DNA of 21,315 bases, taken from positions 1 to 21,315 of the forward strand of contig JBAQKV010000141.1 in assembly GCA_049301335.1 (NCBI GenBank). Reading direction: 5' to 3'. Shown one piece after another: positions 1-9,635 of this stretch. The DNA comes from JANJWP01 sp049301335. GTDB lineage: Bacteria; Patescibacteriota; Gracilibacteria; BD1-5; UBA2023. The position numbers and the translations under genes are program-made. Below the pieces are notes generated by a model, which was given only the letters and a program-made list of their open reading frames with translations, did not search any database and was not told where the DNA came from. Within the stretch, counting starts at the first letter, position 1; each line of letters starts with the position of its first letter.

Positions 1-52
1 TAGAGTATCGGCGTCTTCTCGAAAGACGACCTAATTTTCATCCTTTCCATTT

Positions 53-877
53 ATGGCAGCAAAGAAAACGACGGCCGTAGCGGCCATGATTCTCGCCGGT
101 ATCGCCGTATCGGCATCCTCGGCATACGCTGACGAGAACGAATCCCAGGACCAGCAGGGCCAGGGACAGGAAATGCGCCAAGGCGGTGGCATGATGCGCC
201 AGGGCGGCGGACGCGAAGGAGGAATGCGGGAACGCTCCGGAAGCGGATCCCAGCAGCGCCGCGGAGGCGGAATGATCGACCAATACCTCCGTACCGACCT
301 TACGAAGGCCGATATGGACGCCCTCAAGGTCGTACTCGACCAACAGCGCGAAGCTATGAAAACCCTCGCCGATTCGCTTAAGGCGGGCACGATCACCCAG
401 GCGGAATTCGAAACCCGGGCGAAGACGCTCATCGACGCGCACGTCGTAGCGGTAAGCCAGTACGTTGCGGCCGACAAGCTCGAAGCTTTCAAGACGGCCC
501 TCGCGGCACGCCCCCTCACTCCGCCGAAAGACGGACAAGGCCAGGGCGAACGCGGAGATCACGGACGAATGGATAACGGAAGCGGAAGCGTATCCGATGG
601 CGGCAACCGTCCGGCACGCGAAATCCGCCAAGCCAAACTCCTTCCGGCTTCCATCGGCACGAAGATCGACGCCAAACTCACCGCTCTCGCGACCGACGCC
701 GCACGTGCCGAATGGCTGAACGCGGTAATCGCGAAGGTCGAAGCCCTCGAAGCGAAGGCAAAGTCCAAGAAGGCCAAGAGCCTCTTCTCGGAACTTAAGG
801 ATCTCCTAAACGAAAAGCTCGACGCCATCGACGGAACCTCGACGGACGTGAATTCCCTCGACGGACTCATCCAATAA
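53..877 (+). CDS. Secreted Gly/Gln/Arg-rich hypothetical protein
   Basis: 274 aa, ending in TAA. The N-terminus is a clear signal peptide: Lys residues at 4-5, a hydrophobic core at about 8-22, and an AYA-type cleavage site near residue 26, so export is expected. Residues about 30-75 are low-complexity and rich in Gln, Gly, Met and Arg, with repeated RQGGGMM-like units. The remainder is charged and probably helical, with many Lys, Ala, Asp and Leu residues. A second Gly/Gln-rich linker lies around residues 162-188. I recognise no family. ATG at 53 was chosen because the signal peptide begins there; no Shine-Dalgarno precedes it. The frame contains no in-frame TGA. A hairpin terminator follows and is shared with the convergent ABC ATPase gene. 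The function is unknown. Confidence 0.8.
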   Translation: MAAKKTTAVAAMILAGIAVSASSAYADENESQDQQGQGQEMRQGGGMMRQGGGREGGMRERSGSGSQQRRGGGMIDQYLRTDLTKADMDALKVVLDQQREAMKTLADSLKAGTITQAEFETRAKTLIDAHVVAVSQYVAADKLEAFKTALAARPLTPPKDGQGQGERGDHGRMDNGSGSVSDGGNRPAREIRQAKLLPASIGTKIDAKLTALATDAARAEWLNAVIAKVEALEAKAKSKKAKSLFSELKDLLNEKLDAIDGTSTDVNSLDGLIQ

Positions 878-890
878 TCGGACGATACCA

Positions 891-921
891 AAATCCCCCG
901 GCCAATGAGGCCGGGGGATTT
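891..921. terminator. Bidirectional intrinsic terminator
   Basis: A perfect 13-bp stem (AAATCCCCCGGCC, 891-903, pairing with 909-921) with a 5-base loop lies between the convergent stops of the secreted-protein gene and the ABC ATPase gene. The A/T-rich stem ends give a short U tract in either direction. Confidence 0.85.
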
Positions 922-932
922 ATCGAATTCGC

Positions 933-1601
933 CTAACCTTCCTTCTCGATCATCCCGTCCTTCACGTGGATGATGCGCTGTGCCATCGCTCCGATACTCG
1001 GATCGTGCGTGATGAGGATGATGGTCTTCCCTTCCTTGTGGAGGGATTTCAGGATGTCGAGAATTTCCTTGCCCGTTTTCGTATCGAGCGCTCCGGTCGG
1101 TTCGTCAGCGAGGATGATGGCCGGATTGCCGACTACCGCGCGGGCGATGGCGACGCGCTGCATCTGGCCGCCGGACATTTCGTTGGGACGGTTTCCCGCC
1201 TTGTCGGAAAGGCCCACCTTTTCGAGTGCCGCGAGGGCGCGCTTCTTCCGTTCGGCCTTGCCGATTCCCTGGTACGCGAGGGGAAGCATCACCTGCTCGA
1301 GCGCGGTAAGCCTGGGGATGAGGTTGTATCCCTGGAAGATGAACCCCACCTTCTTGCCTCTGAATTCGGACTGTTCGTCACCCGAAAGTTTTTCAACCGG
1401 AATGCCGTCGAGTTCGTATTCGCCGTCCGTGGGCGCGTCGAGGATGCCAATGATGTTCATGAGCGTCGATTTTCCAGAGCCCGAAGGCCCCATGATGGCG
1501 ACGAATTCCCCGCTCTTCACGGACATCGAAACCCCCTTCAGGACGCGGAGGTCTTCCGAGCCCATCCGGTAGACTTTGGTTATGTTGCGAAGTACGAGCA
1601 T
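933..1601 (-). CDS. ABC exporter ATPase, MacB/LolD type
   Basis: 222 aa, stop TAG. This is the ATP-hydrolysing subunit of a MacB-like exporter. All nucleotide-binding motifs are present: Walker A GPSGSGKST at about 38-46, the Q-loop in FIFQGYNL, the signature MSGGQMQRVAIARA, Walker B ILADEPTGALD, and the H-loop ITHD. The length matches the stand-alone LolD/MacB-type ATPases. It is the last gene of a minus-strand set; the adaptor gene stops 36 bases upstream and the permease lies before that. The three together make a complete type VII ABC (MacAB-like) exporter without a visible outer-membrane partner. The frame contains no in-frame TGA. The substrate cannot be read from the sequence; peptides, drugs or lipoproteins are all possible for the family. 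Confidence 0.95.
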   Translation of the reverse strand: MLVLRNITKVYRMGSEDLRVLKGVSMSVKSGEFVAIMGPSGSGKSTLMNIIGILDAPTDGEYELDGIPVEKLSGDEQSEFRGKKVGFIFQGYNLIPRLTALEQVMLPLAYQGIGKAERKKRALAALEKVGLSDKAGNRPNEMSGGQMQRVAIARAVVGNPAIILADEPTGALDTKTGKEILDILKSLHKEGKTIILITHDPSIGAMAQRIIHVKDGMIEKEG

Positions 1602-1637
1602 GGAATTTCTGTTATTGGTTCGAAAACTGCCGGAAGG

Positions 1638-3737
1638 CTACATTCCCGGAGGAGGTCCGCCCATGTCGCCGCCGGAAGTCGACGTTTTCGTCGAACCGGA
1701 AGACGAGGATCAGGACGAAGAGGAACGGTTGCGGTTTCCGAAAAGCGAGAATCCGGAAGACGAAGATTTGGTAGTGATGGCGAACGCCGAGTTTACGACT
1801 TTCTGCCCGACGGTGACGCCGGTGAGGATTTCGGTATTGGAACCTTCGACGAGACCCGTTTTGACTTCCGTAACCTTCGGGCGTCCGTTTTCCCATACGC
1901 GGACGGTCTTCTTTCCGTCGGCTTGGGAGATGGCGGCCGTCGGGACGAGAACGGCGTCGTTACGTTCTTCAACGACGATAGTCACGGTGGCGGTCATGCT
2001 GTTGTAGAGGCGGAGTTCGTCCGATTGGAAGAGGATTTTCGCCTTGTAGGAAACGACCCCCTGGCTGGTTACCGGAGTCGGGTCGACTTCGGATACGGTT
2101 CCGGTGAACGTCTTGTCGGCATACGAGTCGAACTTGATGGTCGAAGTCTGTCCGGCCTTGATTTTGACGACGTCGAGCTGGTCGACGAGGACGCTGATTT
2201 CGTAGAGCCCCGGCACTTCTACGGTGATGCTGGTCGCGGAAGCGGTACTGGAAGAGTTGGAGTTCGTGGAGATTTCGCCGACCTTACCGTTGCTTGCCGT
2301 AACGACGCCGTCGAAGCTCGCGATAATCTGGTAATCCTCCTTCTTTTTCTTCGCTTTCGAAAGGGAAACCTGCGCCTGCTCGATCTGGTTCTTCGCGGAG
2401 GCGATTTCTTCCTTGGTGGGTCCGTCCTTCAAATCGGCGAGGTTGAGCCGGCTGGTTTTGAGGGATTCTTCGGTGGAAGCCACGGAATCGTTCTTCTGCT
2501 GAATCTTGATGAGGTAGTCGCTTTCGAGCTTGGTGTACGCCAGTTTCTGCGACGCGAGGGTCGCCTCGAGGGACGCGAGGGTCGACTTCTGGTCGAGCAT
2601 CGAGGCGGTCTTGTTCGCGACGGTATTGTCGGCACCTTGGCGGACGAGGGACGGGTCGTCGATGGAAGCGATCTGCTTGCGCACCGAAGCGACGTCGGTA
2701 AGGTACGAAGCGAACTTCGAACGCGCCTGCGAAACGGTATTGGAAAGCGAATCGAGTGCGGATTGCGTCATGGTTCCCGCTACGATGCTCGCGTCGAGAG
2801 CTTGGCCCAAAGCGTCCGCTGCCGCGAGGCCGGAATTCGCGAACGCTTCACGTTCGGAAAGGAAAGCGAGCACCCCTCCGGTACTCGTGAAATCCGCCGA
2901 AGCGAGCTTAGTCGAATACGGGTTCACCTGGCCGCGGAAAGCGGTAAAGGCGTTAGTCGCGCGCACTCCCTTCGAAGAGTCCTTCGCGGCGAATTGCGCC
3001 GGAACGGTATTGTCGTTGGCGTAATTGAGAACGGAGGATTCCAAATCCTGCACGAAAGCGCGGGAATCGGAAAGCTGGGTGCCGGCGTTGATGGAGGCGG
3101 TCGAGAGGACGTAGGACAGGTTGGTATCCGACATGTTCACCGTGTTTTCGGAAGACGCCTTGGTGTAGGCGACGTCGCTTTCGAGGGTCGCGAGTTTTTC
3201 CTTGGAGATCGCGATGGATCGTTCGGTCTGGGCGATGGAGGATTTCTGGTCGTTCAGTTTCGCGTCGCGCTCCATTTCGAGGTTGCGGATTTCGTTCGGT
3301 GCGGAAGCGACGGTGCGTTCGCCCGAGGCGATGGACGCTTCGAGCTGGGAGACCTGGTAATCCTTCACGTTCGTGAAAAGCTTCTCGTAGGAAATCTGCG
3401 CGTTCGCAAGGGAAAGCGTCTGGTTCTTGATGTCGTTATCCACGTCGCGCGAATCGACTTCCGCGAGGATCTGCCCCTTTTTCACTTTATCGCCGGCCGA
3501 TACGTTCCACTTCACGATCTTGCCGTTGGAGTTGAACTGGAGCGATTGGGTCGAGGAAGCCGTAGCGGTACCCACGCCTTGGATGGTGGATTTCACGGTT
3601 CCGGTAAACGCGGCGACCGTATCTTTTTCAGTAACGCGTACGGTCGCGGTAGACGTCGACTTGGAGCGGGAATAATAATATCCGCCTCAGGCGATGAGGA
3701 GTACGGAAAGCGTGACCGCTAGGGTTTTCTTCGTCAT
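1638..3737 (-). CDS. HlyD/MacA-type periplasmic adaptor, unusually long
   Basis: 699 aa when two in-frame TGA codons are read as Gly, stop TAG. One TGA lies in the N-terminal membrane anchor (LLIAGGGYYYSRS, about residues 13-25). The other lies in the Ser-rich tail at 1710-1712, extending the protein by 24 residues beyond the standard-code end. Order: anchor, first lipoyl/barrel half with VSAGDKVKKGQILAEVDS, a very long helical section of heptad-like Ser/Ala/Leu/Lys sequence (about 75-440), a second lipoyl half (ASFDGVVTASNGKVG), a beta-barrel, a membrane-proximal domain with DGKKTVRVWENGRP, then a Ser/Gly/Pro tail. Typical MacA or HlyD adaptors are about 350-480 aa, so the helical hairpin is greatly enlarged. 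The ATG at 3737 is preferred because it supplies the anchor. It lies 27 bases after the permease stop, which indicates an operon. Confidence 0.88.
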
Positions 3738-3764
3738 GGGAAAGAAGTTAGGTATCGTGCGGGA

Positions 3765-4982
<1,218 letters not shown>

Positions 4983-4989
4983 GGATATC

Positions 4990-5017
4990 CGATTACGTTG
5001 TCTGGAAGATACTTCAA
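4990..5017 (-). promoter_or_regulatory. Candidate promoter for the ABC exporter operon
   Basis: On the minus strand TTGAAG (5012-5017), a 16-base spacer and TAATCG (4990-4995) lie directly before the permease ATG at 4982. The leader would be only a few bases long, which fits the absence of a Shine-Dalgarno. The -10 match is weak. Confidence 0.35.
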
Positions 5018-5051
5018 GAAGTTTAAGCGGAGTTGAAATGCCAGCGCGAAC

Positions 5052-6308
5052 TTAAAGGCAGGCCTTATGGCGTTCGGTCAAAGCTTTTCCCGCCGCCCTG
5101 CCGGAAGACCAGCAAGCCTGAAGGTTGAAACCGCCCGTTACGGCGTCGACGTCGAGAAGTTCTCCCGTGACGAACAATCCCGGAACGATCTTCGATTCGA
5201 ACGTTTCGGGAGAGATTTCGGAAAGTTCGACGCCTCAGGCGGTAACGAACTCTTCGCCGGGGCGCTGTCCGCAGAGCGTGAGCGGAATGCCCGAAGACAG
5301 AAGTTTCACGAAGGACCGGCGGACGTCTTTGGAAACGGTTGCCGCCTTGAGTTCGGGAGAAACGCCCGCGAGCGACGGCAGAATCTCCGCGAAGCGACGG
5401 GGAAAGAATTTGGCGAGCACGTTCTTCAATTCTTTCGCTCCATCGGAAGCGAGGGCTTCGGAAAGGGATTTTTCCCACGCTTCGAAATTCTTGGAAGCGT
5501 CGGGAACGAGACGGACGGAATAGGCCGAAGTTTCTGACACGTTCTCGAAAGCCAACCTCGCGGAGAGGGCGAAAACCGCCGGTCACGTGATTCAGAAGTG
5601 CGTGAACATCGTCGCTCCTTCCGAAACCGGTTTCCCGTCCTTGTCGAGAAATTTCGTATCGGGAAGCGCGAGTCAGGAAATGTCGGCGCACCAGGTTTCG
5701 AACGTAATGAACGCCGAAAGCGAAGGCGCGAGCTTGGTAACGGAATGTCCGAGCGATTTCGCCAAAGCGTGGCCTCCTCCGTCGGATCAGGTCTTGGAAT
5801 ACGCGGCGCCTCACGTAGAAAGGACGACGACATCGAAACGTTCGGTTCGATCGCCGAAAGGGGAGCTCGAAACCACGTCGAACCCGGAACCGGATTTAAC
5901 GACGGAAACGACTTTCGCACCGAACCTGAGGTCGGCCTTCGCGATGATTCGTTCAAAAACCGCGACCACGTCGGATCATTGGTCGGAAGCCGGAAAAGCC
6001 CGGAGATCGTCTTGGATCTTAATGGGGCAACCGTGGGATTCGAACCATTCGCGCGCTTTCTTCGGCGAAAAGGCTCAAAAGGATTTTTCCATGAAGTCCG
6101 CACCGCGCGGATATTTGGAAAGCAGCTCCTTTTTGGAAGAAATCCCGGTCGTGACGTTACAACGTCCTCCGCCCGTTATCGCCACCTTCTTCCCCATCTT
6201 CGAATTCCCTTCGAAAACGGTGACGTTCGCGGCCGGAACGCCTTCTTCCACCAAGGTCGCCGCGACCATCATTCAGGAGGCTCATGCTCAGATTACTGCG
6301 ATTTTCAT
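5052..6308 (-). CDS. NAD(P)/FAD-dependent oxidoreductase, BaiN/HI0933 (YhiN) family
   Basis: 418 aa with 11 TGA codons read as Gly, stop TAA. The N-terminus is a Rossmann dinucleotide-binding loop VIGAGASGMM (residues 5-14), in which all three diagnostic glycines (7, 9, 12) are TGA. Downstream family motifs are intact: GKKVAITGGGRCNVTT, LSTGGAAYSKTGSDGGGHALAKSLGH, MFTHFGITGPAVF, VTAGGVELSEI, FESKIVPGLFVTGELLDVDA and GGFNLQACWSSGRAAG. Length is normal for the family. Such proteins are soluble flavoproteins; some reduce bile-acid intermediates but most have no known substrate. The ATG at 6308 is fixed by the Rossmann fold beginning immediately after it. The standard code leaves only fragments, so automated calling would miss the protein or call it a pseudogene. 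Confidence 0.95.
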
Positions 6309-6364
6309 GTCGGTACGGTTTAGGCTTCGATATTACGCGCGAAAGGCCCTCGGCGAAAAGAAAA

Positions 6365-6387
6365 AATAAGGCCTTTGCGGCCTTATT
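6365..6387 (-). terminator. Intrinsic terminator after the 6383-6937 gene
   Basis: A 9-bp perfect stem AATAAGGCC/GGCCTTATT (6365-6373 with 6379-6387) is followed on the minus strand by a T-rich run (TTTTTTCTTTT). The TAA stop of the upstream gene lies inside the stem. Confidence 0.85.
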
Positions 6388-6937
6388 TCGAATGGTTGTG
6401 GGAATACGGGTCGATCTTAATGTTCGCGTCGTGCTCGAGATGCGGCGGGAGGCCGAAGAGGCGGTCGTGGTTTTCGGTAAGCGCGGCGAGTTCGTTCGCG
6501 GCATCTACCGGGAAGCCTTCGCGATTGTAGATGACCTTCGTCGGGTCTTTCGGATCTACGCGCTCTTCCGTAAGGGAGAATTTCGACAAATGGATGTGAA
6601 AGAGTTCGGGGCATCCCCAGGCCGTCTCAAGCTTCGCGAGGACGAAAGGAAACTTCTTGAGGGCGACGGCAGTTTTGGGAGTAAGCGTCGGATCGCCTTT
6701 CGGCTTGGCATTGACCATGTTTTTCAGCATGGATTCCCGGTGCGGGTTCCTGAGTCTTCCGTCGAGCACGTCCACGACCGCGTCGGGTACGGAAGGTGAG
6801 CTTCCCCCGTCACCGACCGAAGATTCACCGGGAAGTTCGGAAGACGGAAGGTCGTCGAAAAACGTGAATTCCGAAAAAGGAATGTACGCCGGATCCACGG
6901 CTTTCCCGTCGGGATTGTTGGAATCTCCGTTACCCAT
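6383..6937 (-). CDS. Hypothetical protein with His/Asp-rich C-terminus
   Basis: 184 aa from ATG 6937, stop TAA within the terminator stem. A GTG five codons upstream is possible. No family recognised. The N-terminal 60 residues are acidic, rich in Ser, Pro, Gly and Asp, and probably disordered. The middle (about 70-130) looks folded, with ALKKFPFVLAKLETAWGCPE and LFHIHLSKFSLTEERVD. The end is polar, with HLEHDANIKIDPYSHNHSK carrying four His residues; metal binding is only a guess. No signal peptide, no membrane segment, no in-frame TGA. Transcribed alone: a terminator separates it from the flavoprotein gene downstream. Confidence 0.75.
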   Translation of the reverse strand: MGNGDSNNPDGKAVDPAYIPFSEFTFFDDLPSSELPGESSVGDGGSSPSVPDAVVDVLDGRLRNPHRESMLKNMVNAKPKGDPTLTPKTAVALKKFPFVLAKLETAWGCPELFHIHLSKFSLTEERVDPKDPTKVIYNREGFPVDAANELAALTENHDRLFGLPPHLEHDANIKIDPYSHNHSK

Positions 6938-6968
6938 ATTTTGACAAAGCACTCGAAATACGTTTTCG

Positions 6969-6995
6969 ATAATAATGAACGGTTGCCGAAGTCAA
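6969..6995 (-). promoter_or_regulatory. Candidate promoter for the 6383-6937 gene
   Basis: The minus strand has TTGACT (6990-6995) and TATTAT (6969-6974) 15 bases apart, in an A/T-rich divergent intergenic region (6938-7072). The spacer is shorter than the usual 16-18, so the pairing is uncertain. I found no convincing promoter on the plus strand for the divergent acyltransferase gene. Confidence 0.3.
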
Positions 6996-7072
6996 GAAAA
7001 TGTATGGACGCGAGGGGTACGGAAAATAGGAAAATATCTTTTCAAAAGAAAAAATCAGGATAGATTCGACCC

Positions 7073-8212
7073 ATGCCGAAGAACCTCTCCTGACTCACGG
7101 GCCTCCGGGCCCTGGCTTGCTTGAGCGTAGTATGCTACCACCTCAACCAACAGCGCGCCATCGACAATCTGGCCCAATGGAATTGGGACCTTTACCAGTT
7201 CGTGGAAACTTGGCCGGTCACCGTGAGCTTCTTCTTCATCCTCTGAGGAATGCTCCGCTCGGCGCCGTATTGGCGCACGATTTACGAATGAGCGCCGGCG
7301 CCCGACGCGAAAAACGCGCTCGTCGACCGGTTTCTGAGAATCGCCCCCGCGTATTACGTCGCTTTCGCGTTCACGCTTTTGGCGGTATTCCTCATTCGGT
7401 GAGGGATGGATAACGCGCTCTGGCGGATTCTGGCGGGTTTCACGTTCCTCAGCTGGGCTCACCCGTCCACGTTTTTTCCCGCGGACCTCAACGGACCGCT
7501 CTGGTATATCGCGTTCGACATGCTCGGATGACTGACGGTGATAGCGGTCATGTGAGCCATAGTCAAAATGCCGCGGAAATACGCGTGGGCATGACTCGCG
7601 GTCGCGGCCGGAATCCTCCTCGCGGGACATTTCGCGTTCATGAAACTCCCCTTTCCTACGGGAGAAGGTCCCGTAGCGGTATGGTTTCCCACGTACAACC
7701 CCTTCCTGTTCTGACTGCATTTCCTCCTCGGCATGGCCGTCGGCTGAGTGGCGATATACGCGGAGATGAAACGACTGAAACATTCGTACTGGTTCGACGC
7801 GGCGTTCCTCGCGGCGATGCTCGGGGCGTTCTATTTTCTCTGGACCATCCGGGAAGCCGACGACTTCGCGTATTCCTGGCCCGCATGACCGTACCGCTTC
7901 CCTCTCGTGCCAGTACTCCTCGGCATCGGACTGTTCACCGTAGCGTATACGAAAAAAATCGGCAGGCTGCTCGACAACCGGCCGTTCAAATGGATGGCGA
8001 AAGTATCGTATTCCGTCTACCTGTACCACGCGCTCGTTATCGGTATCATGAGATTCACCGTATTTACCGGCGAATCCGTTCCCATGCCCCAATGGCTCGT
8101 CCTCGTGGCGATAACGTTCCCCGTAGCGTTCCTTCTCGCGCATTTCAGCAACCAATACGTCGAGATGAAGGCGGTGATCTGGTACCGGAACCGGAAATCG
8201 AAGAAATCCTAA
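7073..8212 (+). CDS. Acyltransferase 3 family membrane protein (ten TGA=Gly codons)
   Basis: 379 aa with TGA read as Gly, stop TAA. It is a multi-pass O-acyltransferase (OafA/NodX-like family) expected to acylate cell-surface glycans or lipids at the membrane. It starts with NLSGLTGLRALACLSVVCYH (about 4-23), the family's first helix with its conserved GLRA and His. Next come FFFILGGMLR, VDRFLRIAPAYY, the NGPLWYIAFDML segment, and about ten hydrophobic helices ending at MPQWLVLVAITFPVAFLLAHF. The TGA codons fall in membrane segments and loops where Gly is expected, such as LSG, ILGG, MLGG and AVGW. Under the standard code only the last 100 residues survive as an ORF. No Shine-Dalgarno precedes the ATG. 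Length is normal for the family. Confidence 0.93.
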
Positions 8213-9154
8213 CTACGCGGCCGAAACTTGGTTTCGGCCTTTCTTTTTCGCGGAATACAAGGCTTTGTCCGCATGACGCAAAAGAACCGACCTGTCCGCC
8301 CCGCGCTGGGGTACTGCGGAGCTTATTCCGATGCTCACGGTAACCACCGGGAACACGTTCTTCGAATGCGGAATTCCGAGTTTCGCGATTTCCTTGCAGA
8401 GAAAATCGCCCATCAGCACCGCTTTGTCCTTGTCGATTCCCGGAAGGAGCATCACGAATTCCTCGCCCCCGTACCGGGACACCGCGACGTTGGAGCCTTT
8501 CACTTGGAATTTTCTCAAGAGCGAGGCGATCCGGACGAGGCAATCGTCGCCGGATTGGTGCCCGTACGCGTCGTTGAACCTTTTGAAATTGTCGACGTCG
8601 AAGAACAGGATCGAGATGGGCGCGCCTTCCTGGGCGGATTTGTTCCATTCGTACTCGTACCGGATTTCGAACATCCGGCGGTTGTAAATGCCGGTAAGCC
8701 CGTCGGTCGAGGCGAGTTCCTGGAGTTTTTTATTGGACTCGCGGAGCTGCGTTTGCAGATCGACGCTTCTCGTGGCGACCTTGAGATACGCCTGGAGGGC
8801 GAGCATTTTCCCGGTTACCTGCTGTTTGTTCAGATACACGTCCCCGCCCGAATCGAGCCCCATGGCGACGTTGTCTTCGTCGGAAAGGGCGGTCAGGAAA
8901 ATGATGAACGAGCGGTAATACTCGGTGAGCGATTCGATCAACCGGATTTCTTGGACCACTTCGTAACCGGTGCCGTCGGGCAACGCCACGTCGAGAAGCA
9001 CGACGTCGGGGCGGCTCGCGCGGTACCTGTCCATGGCCTCTCCCCTGCTCGACGCCGTAACCGGCTTATAGCCGAAATTCGTCGTGGCGTGCACGAGTCA
9101 TTGGAGGACGGACGGACTGTCCTCTACGATGAGGAGGTTGGGTTGCTGGTTCAT
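8213..9154 (-). CDS. Response regulator with GGDEF domain (diguanylate cyclase)
   Basis: 313 aa, stop TAG, one in-frame TGA (Gly 19). The REC domain (about 7-125) has the acidic residues E11/D12, the phospho-acceptor D55 in VLLDVALPDGTG and the Lys of YLNKQ. A helical linker (about 130-150) precedes a GGDEF domain with STDGLTGIYNRRMFE, FFDVDNFKRFNDAYGH and the active-site GGEEF (about 229-233). The catalytic residues are intact, so cyclic di-GMP synthesis controlled by phosphorylation is likely. The RxxD product-inhibition site is absent: the residues at that place read GSNV. The REC-only N-terminus resembles PleD with a single receiver. No histidine kinase is in the window. The true start is the ATG at 9154; standard-code calling would start at a GTG after the TGA and lose the REC acidic pocket. 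Confidence 0.95.
8219..8250 (+). terminator. Intrinsic terminator of the acyltransferase gene
   Basis: A 9-bp stem GGCCGAAAC/GTTTCGGCC (8219-8227 with 8231-8239) with a 3-base loop is followed by TTTCTTTTT. It lies inside the 3' coding end of the convergent diguanylate cyclase gene, so those codons serve two functions. Confidence 0.8.
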
Positions 9155-9175
9155 GGGAAGTTCGTTAACGCGGGC

Positions 9176-9203
9176 TTTATACGTAACGCGCTTCGTTTGT
9201 AAA
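9176..9203 (-). promoter_or_regulatory. Promoter of the diguanylate cyclase gene
   Basis: The minus strand carries TTTACA (9198-9203), a 16-base spacer and TATAAA (9176-9181), with the ATG 21 bases beyond. It is divergent from the PadR promoter. Confidence 0.55.
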
Positions 9204-9224
9204 GGAGGCGCTTCGTAAAATATG

Positions 9225-9252
9225 TTGACCGTGCTTGAATAATTCTTACACT
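9225..9252 (+). promoter_or_regulatory. Promoter of the PadR-PspC operon
   Basis: TTGACC (9225-9230), a 16-base spacer and TACACT (9247-9252), with the padR-like ATG 31 bases downstream. The -10 element overlaps an inverted repeat. Confidence 0.55.
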
Positions 9253-9263
9253 ACCTTGTGTTA
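9246..9263. promoter_or_regulatory. Candidate PadR operator (inverted repeat)
   Basis: TTACAC (9246-9251), six bases, GTGTTA (9258-9263): five of six positions are symmetric. The repeat covers the -10 box of the PadR promoter, the usual place for autorepression by PadR proteins. Assignment rests on position and symmetry only. Confidence 0.45.
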
Positions 9264-9283
9264 CATAGTACTAAAACATAACC

Positions 9284-9625
9284 ATGGCCGGAGAATCCGA
9301 AAAAATCACGACCCAGATGCGCAAAGGCATTCTCGAATACGCCATCCTCATGATCATCCGGCACGGCGAGGCGTACGCGTCGGACATCATCACCGCGCTC
9401 AAGGAGCGCAGTCTGATCGTGGTGGAAGGCACGCTCTATCCCCTGCTCACCCGCATGAAGGACGACGGGCTGATATCCTACTACTGGGTCGAATCCACCG
9501 GCTGACCTCCCAGAAAATACTACCGTCTCACCGACGGATGAAGGGAAACGCTCGTACTCATGGAACACGCTTGGCAAGAGTTGTCCAAAGCCGTAGAAGG
9601 AATCAGAAACTCCGATAAAACCTAA
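9284..9625 (+). CDS. PadR family transcriptional regulator
   Basis: 113 aa with two TGA codons read as Gly, stop TAA. This is the small winged-helix repressor type (PadR subfamily 2). MRKGILEYAILMIIRHGEAYASDIITAL forms the first helices, the recognition region is EGTLYPLLTRMKDDGLISYYW, and the wing STGGPPRKYYRLTDGGRETL is characteristic of the family; both TGA codons are glycines of the wing. Without the TGA reading the wing and the dimerisation helix would be lost. The next gene starts 10 bases later and is a HAAS/PspC membrane protein, a common partner of PadR regulators. Autoregulation through the inverted repeat at 9246-9263 is inferred. Confidence 0.93.
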
Positions 9626-9635
9626 CCGAAACCCC

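Noticed and set aside
966..3722. A 918-codon plus-strand open frame opposite the ABC ATPase and adaptor genes
   Set aside because: Antisense shadow. The minus strand has complete ABC ATPase motifs and a coherent adaptor. The plus-strand frame is Arg/Gly/Asp-rich with no recognisable domain, and stays open because codons that would give antisense stops are rare in these genes.
7055..8155. A 366-codon minus-strand frame opposite the acyltransferase
   Set aside because: It seems the better gene only under the standard code. Reading TGA as Gly gives an intact acyltransferase on the plus strand, while the minus frame is Glu/Arg-rich shadow sequence.
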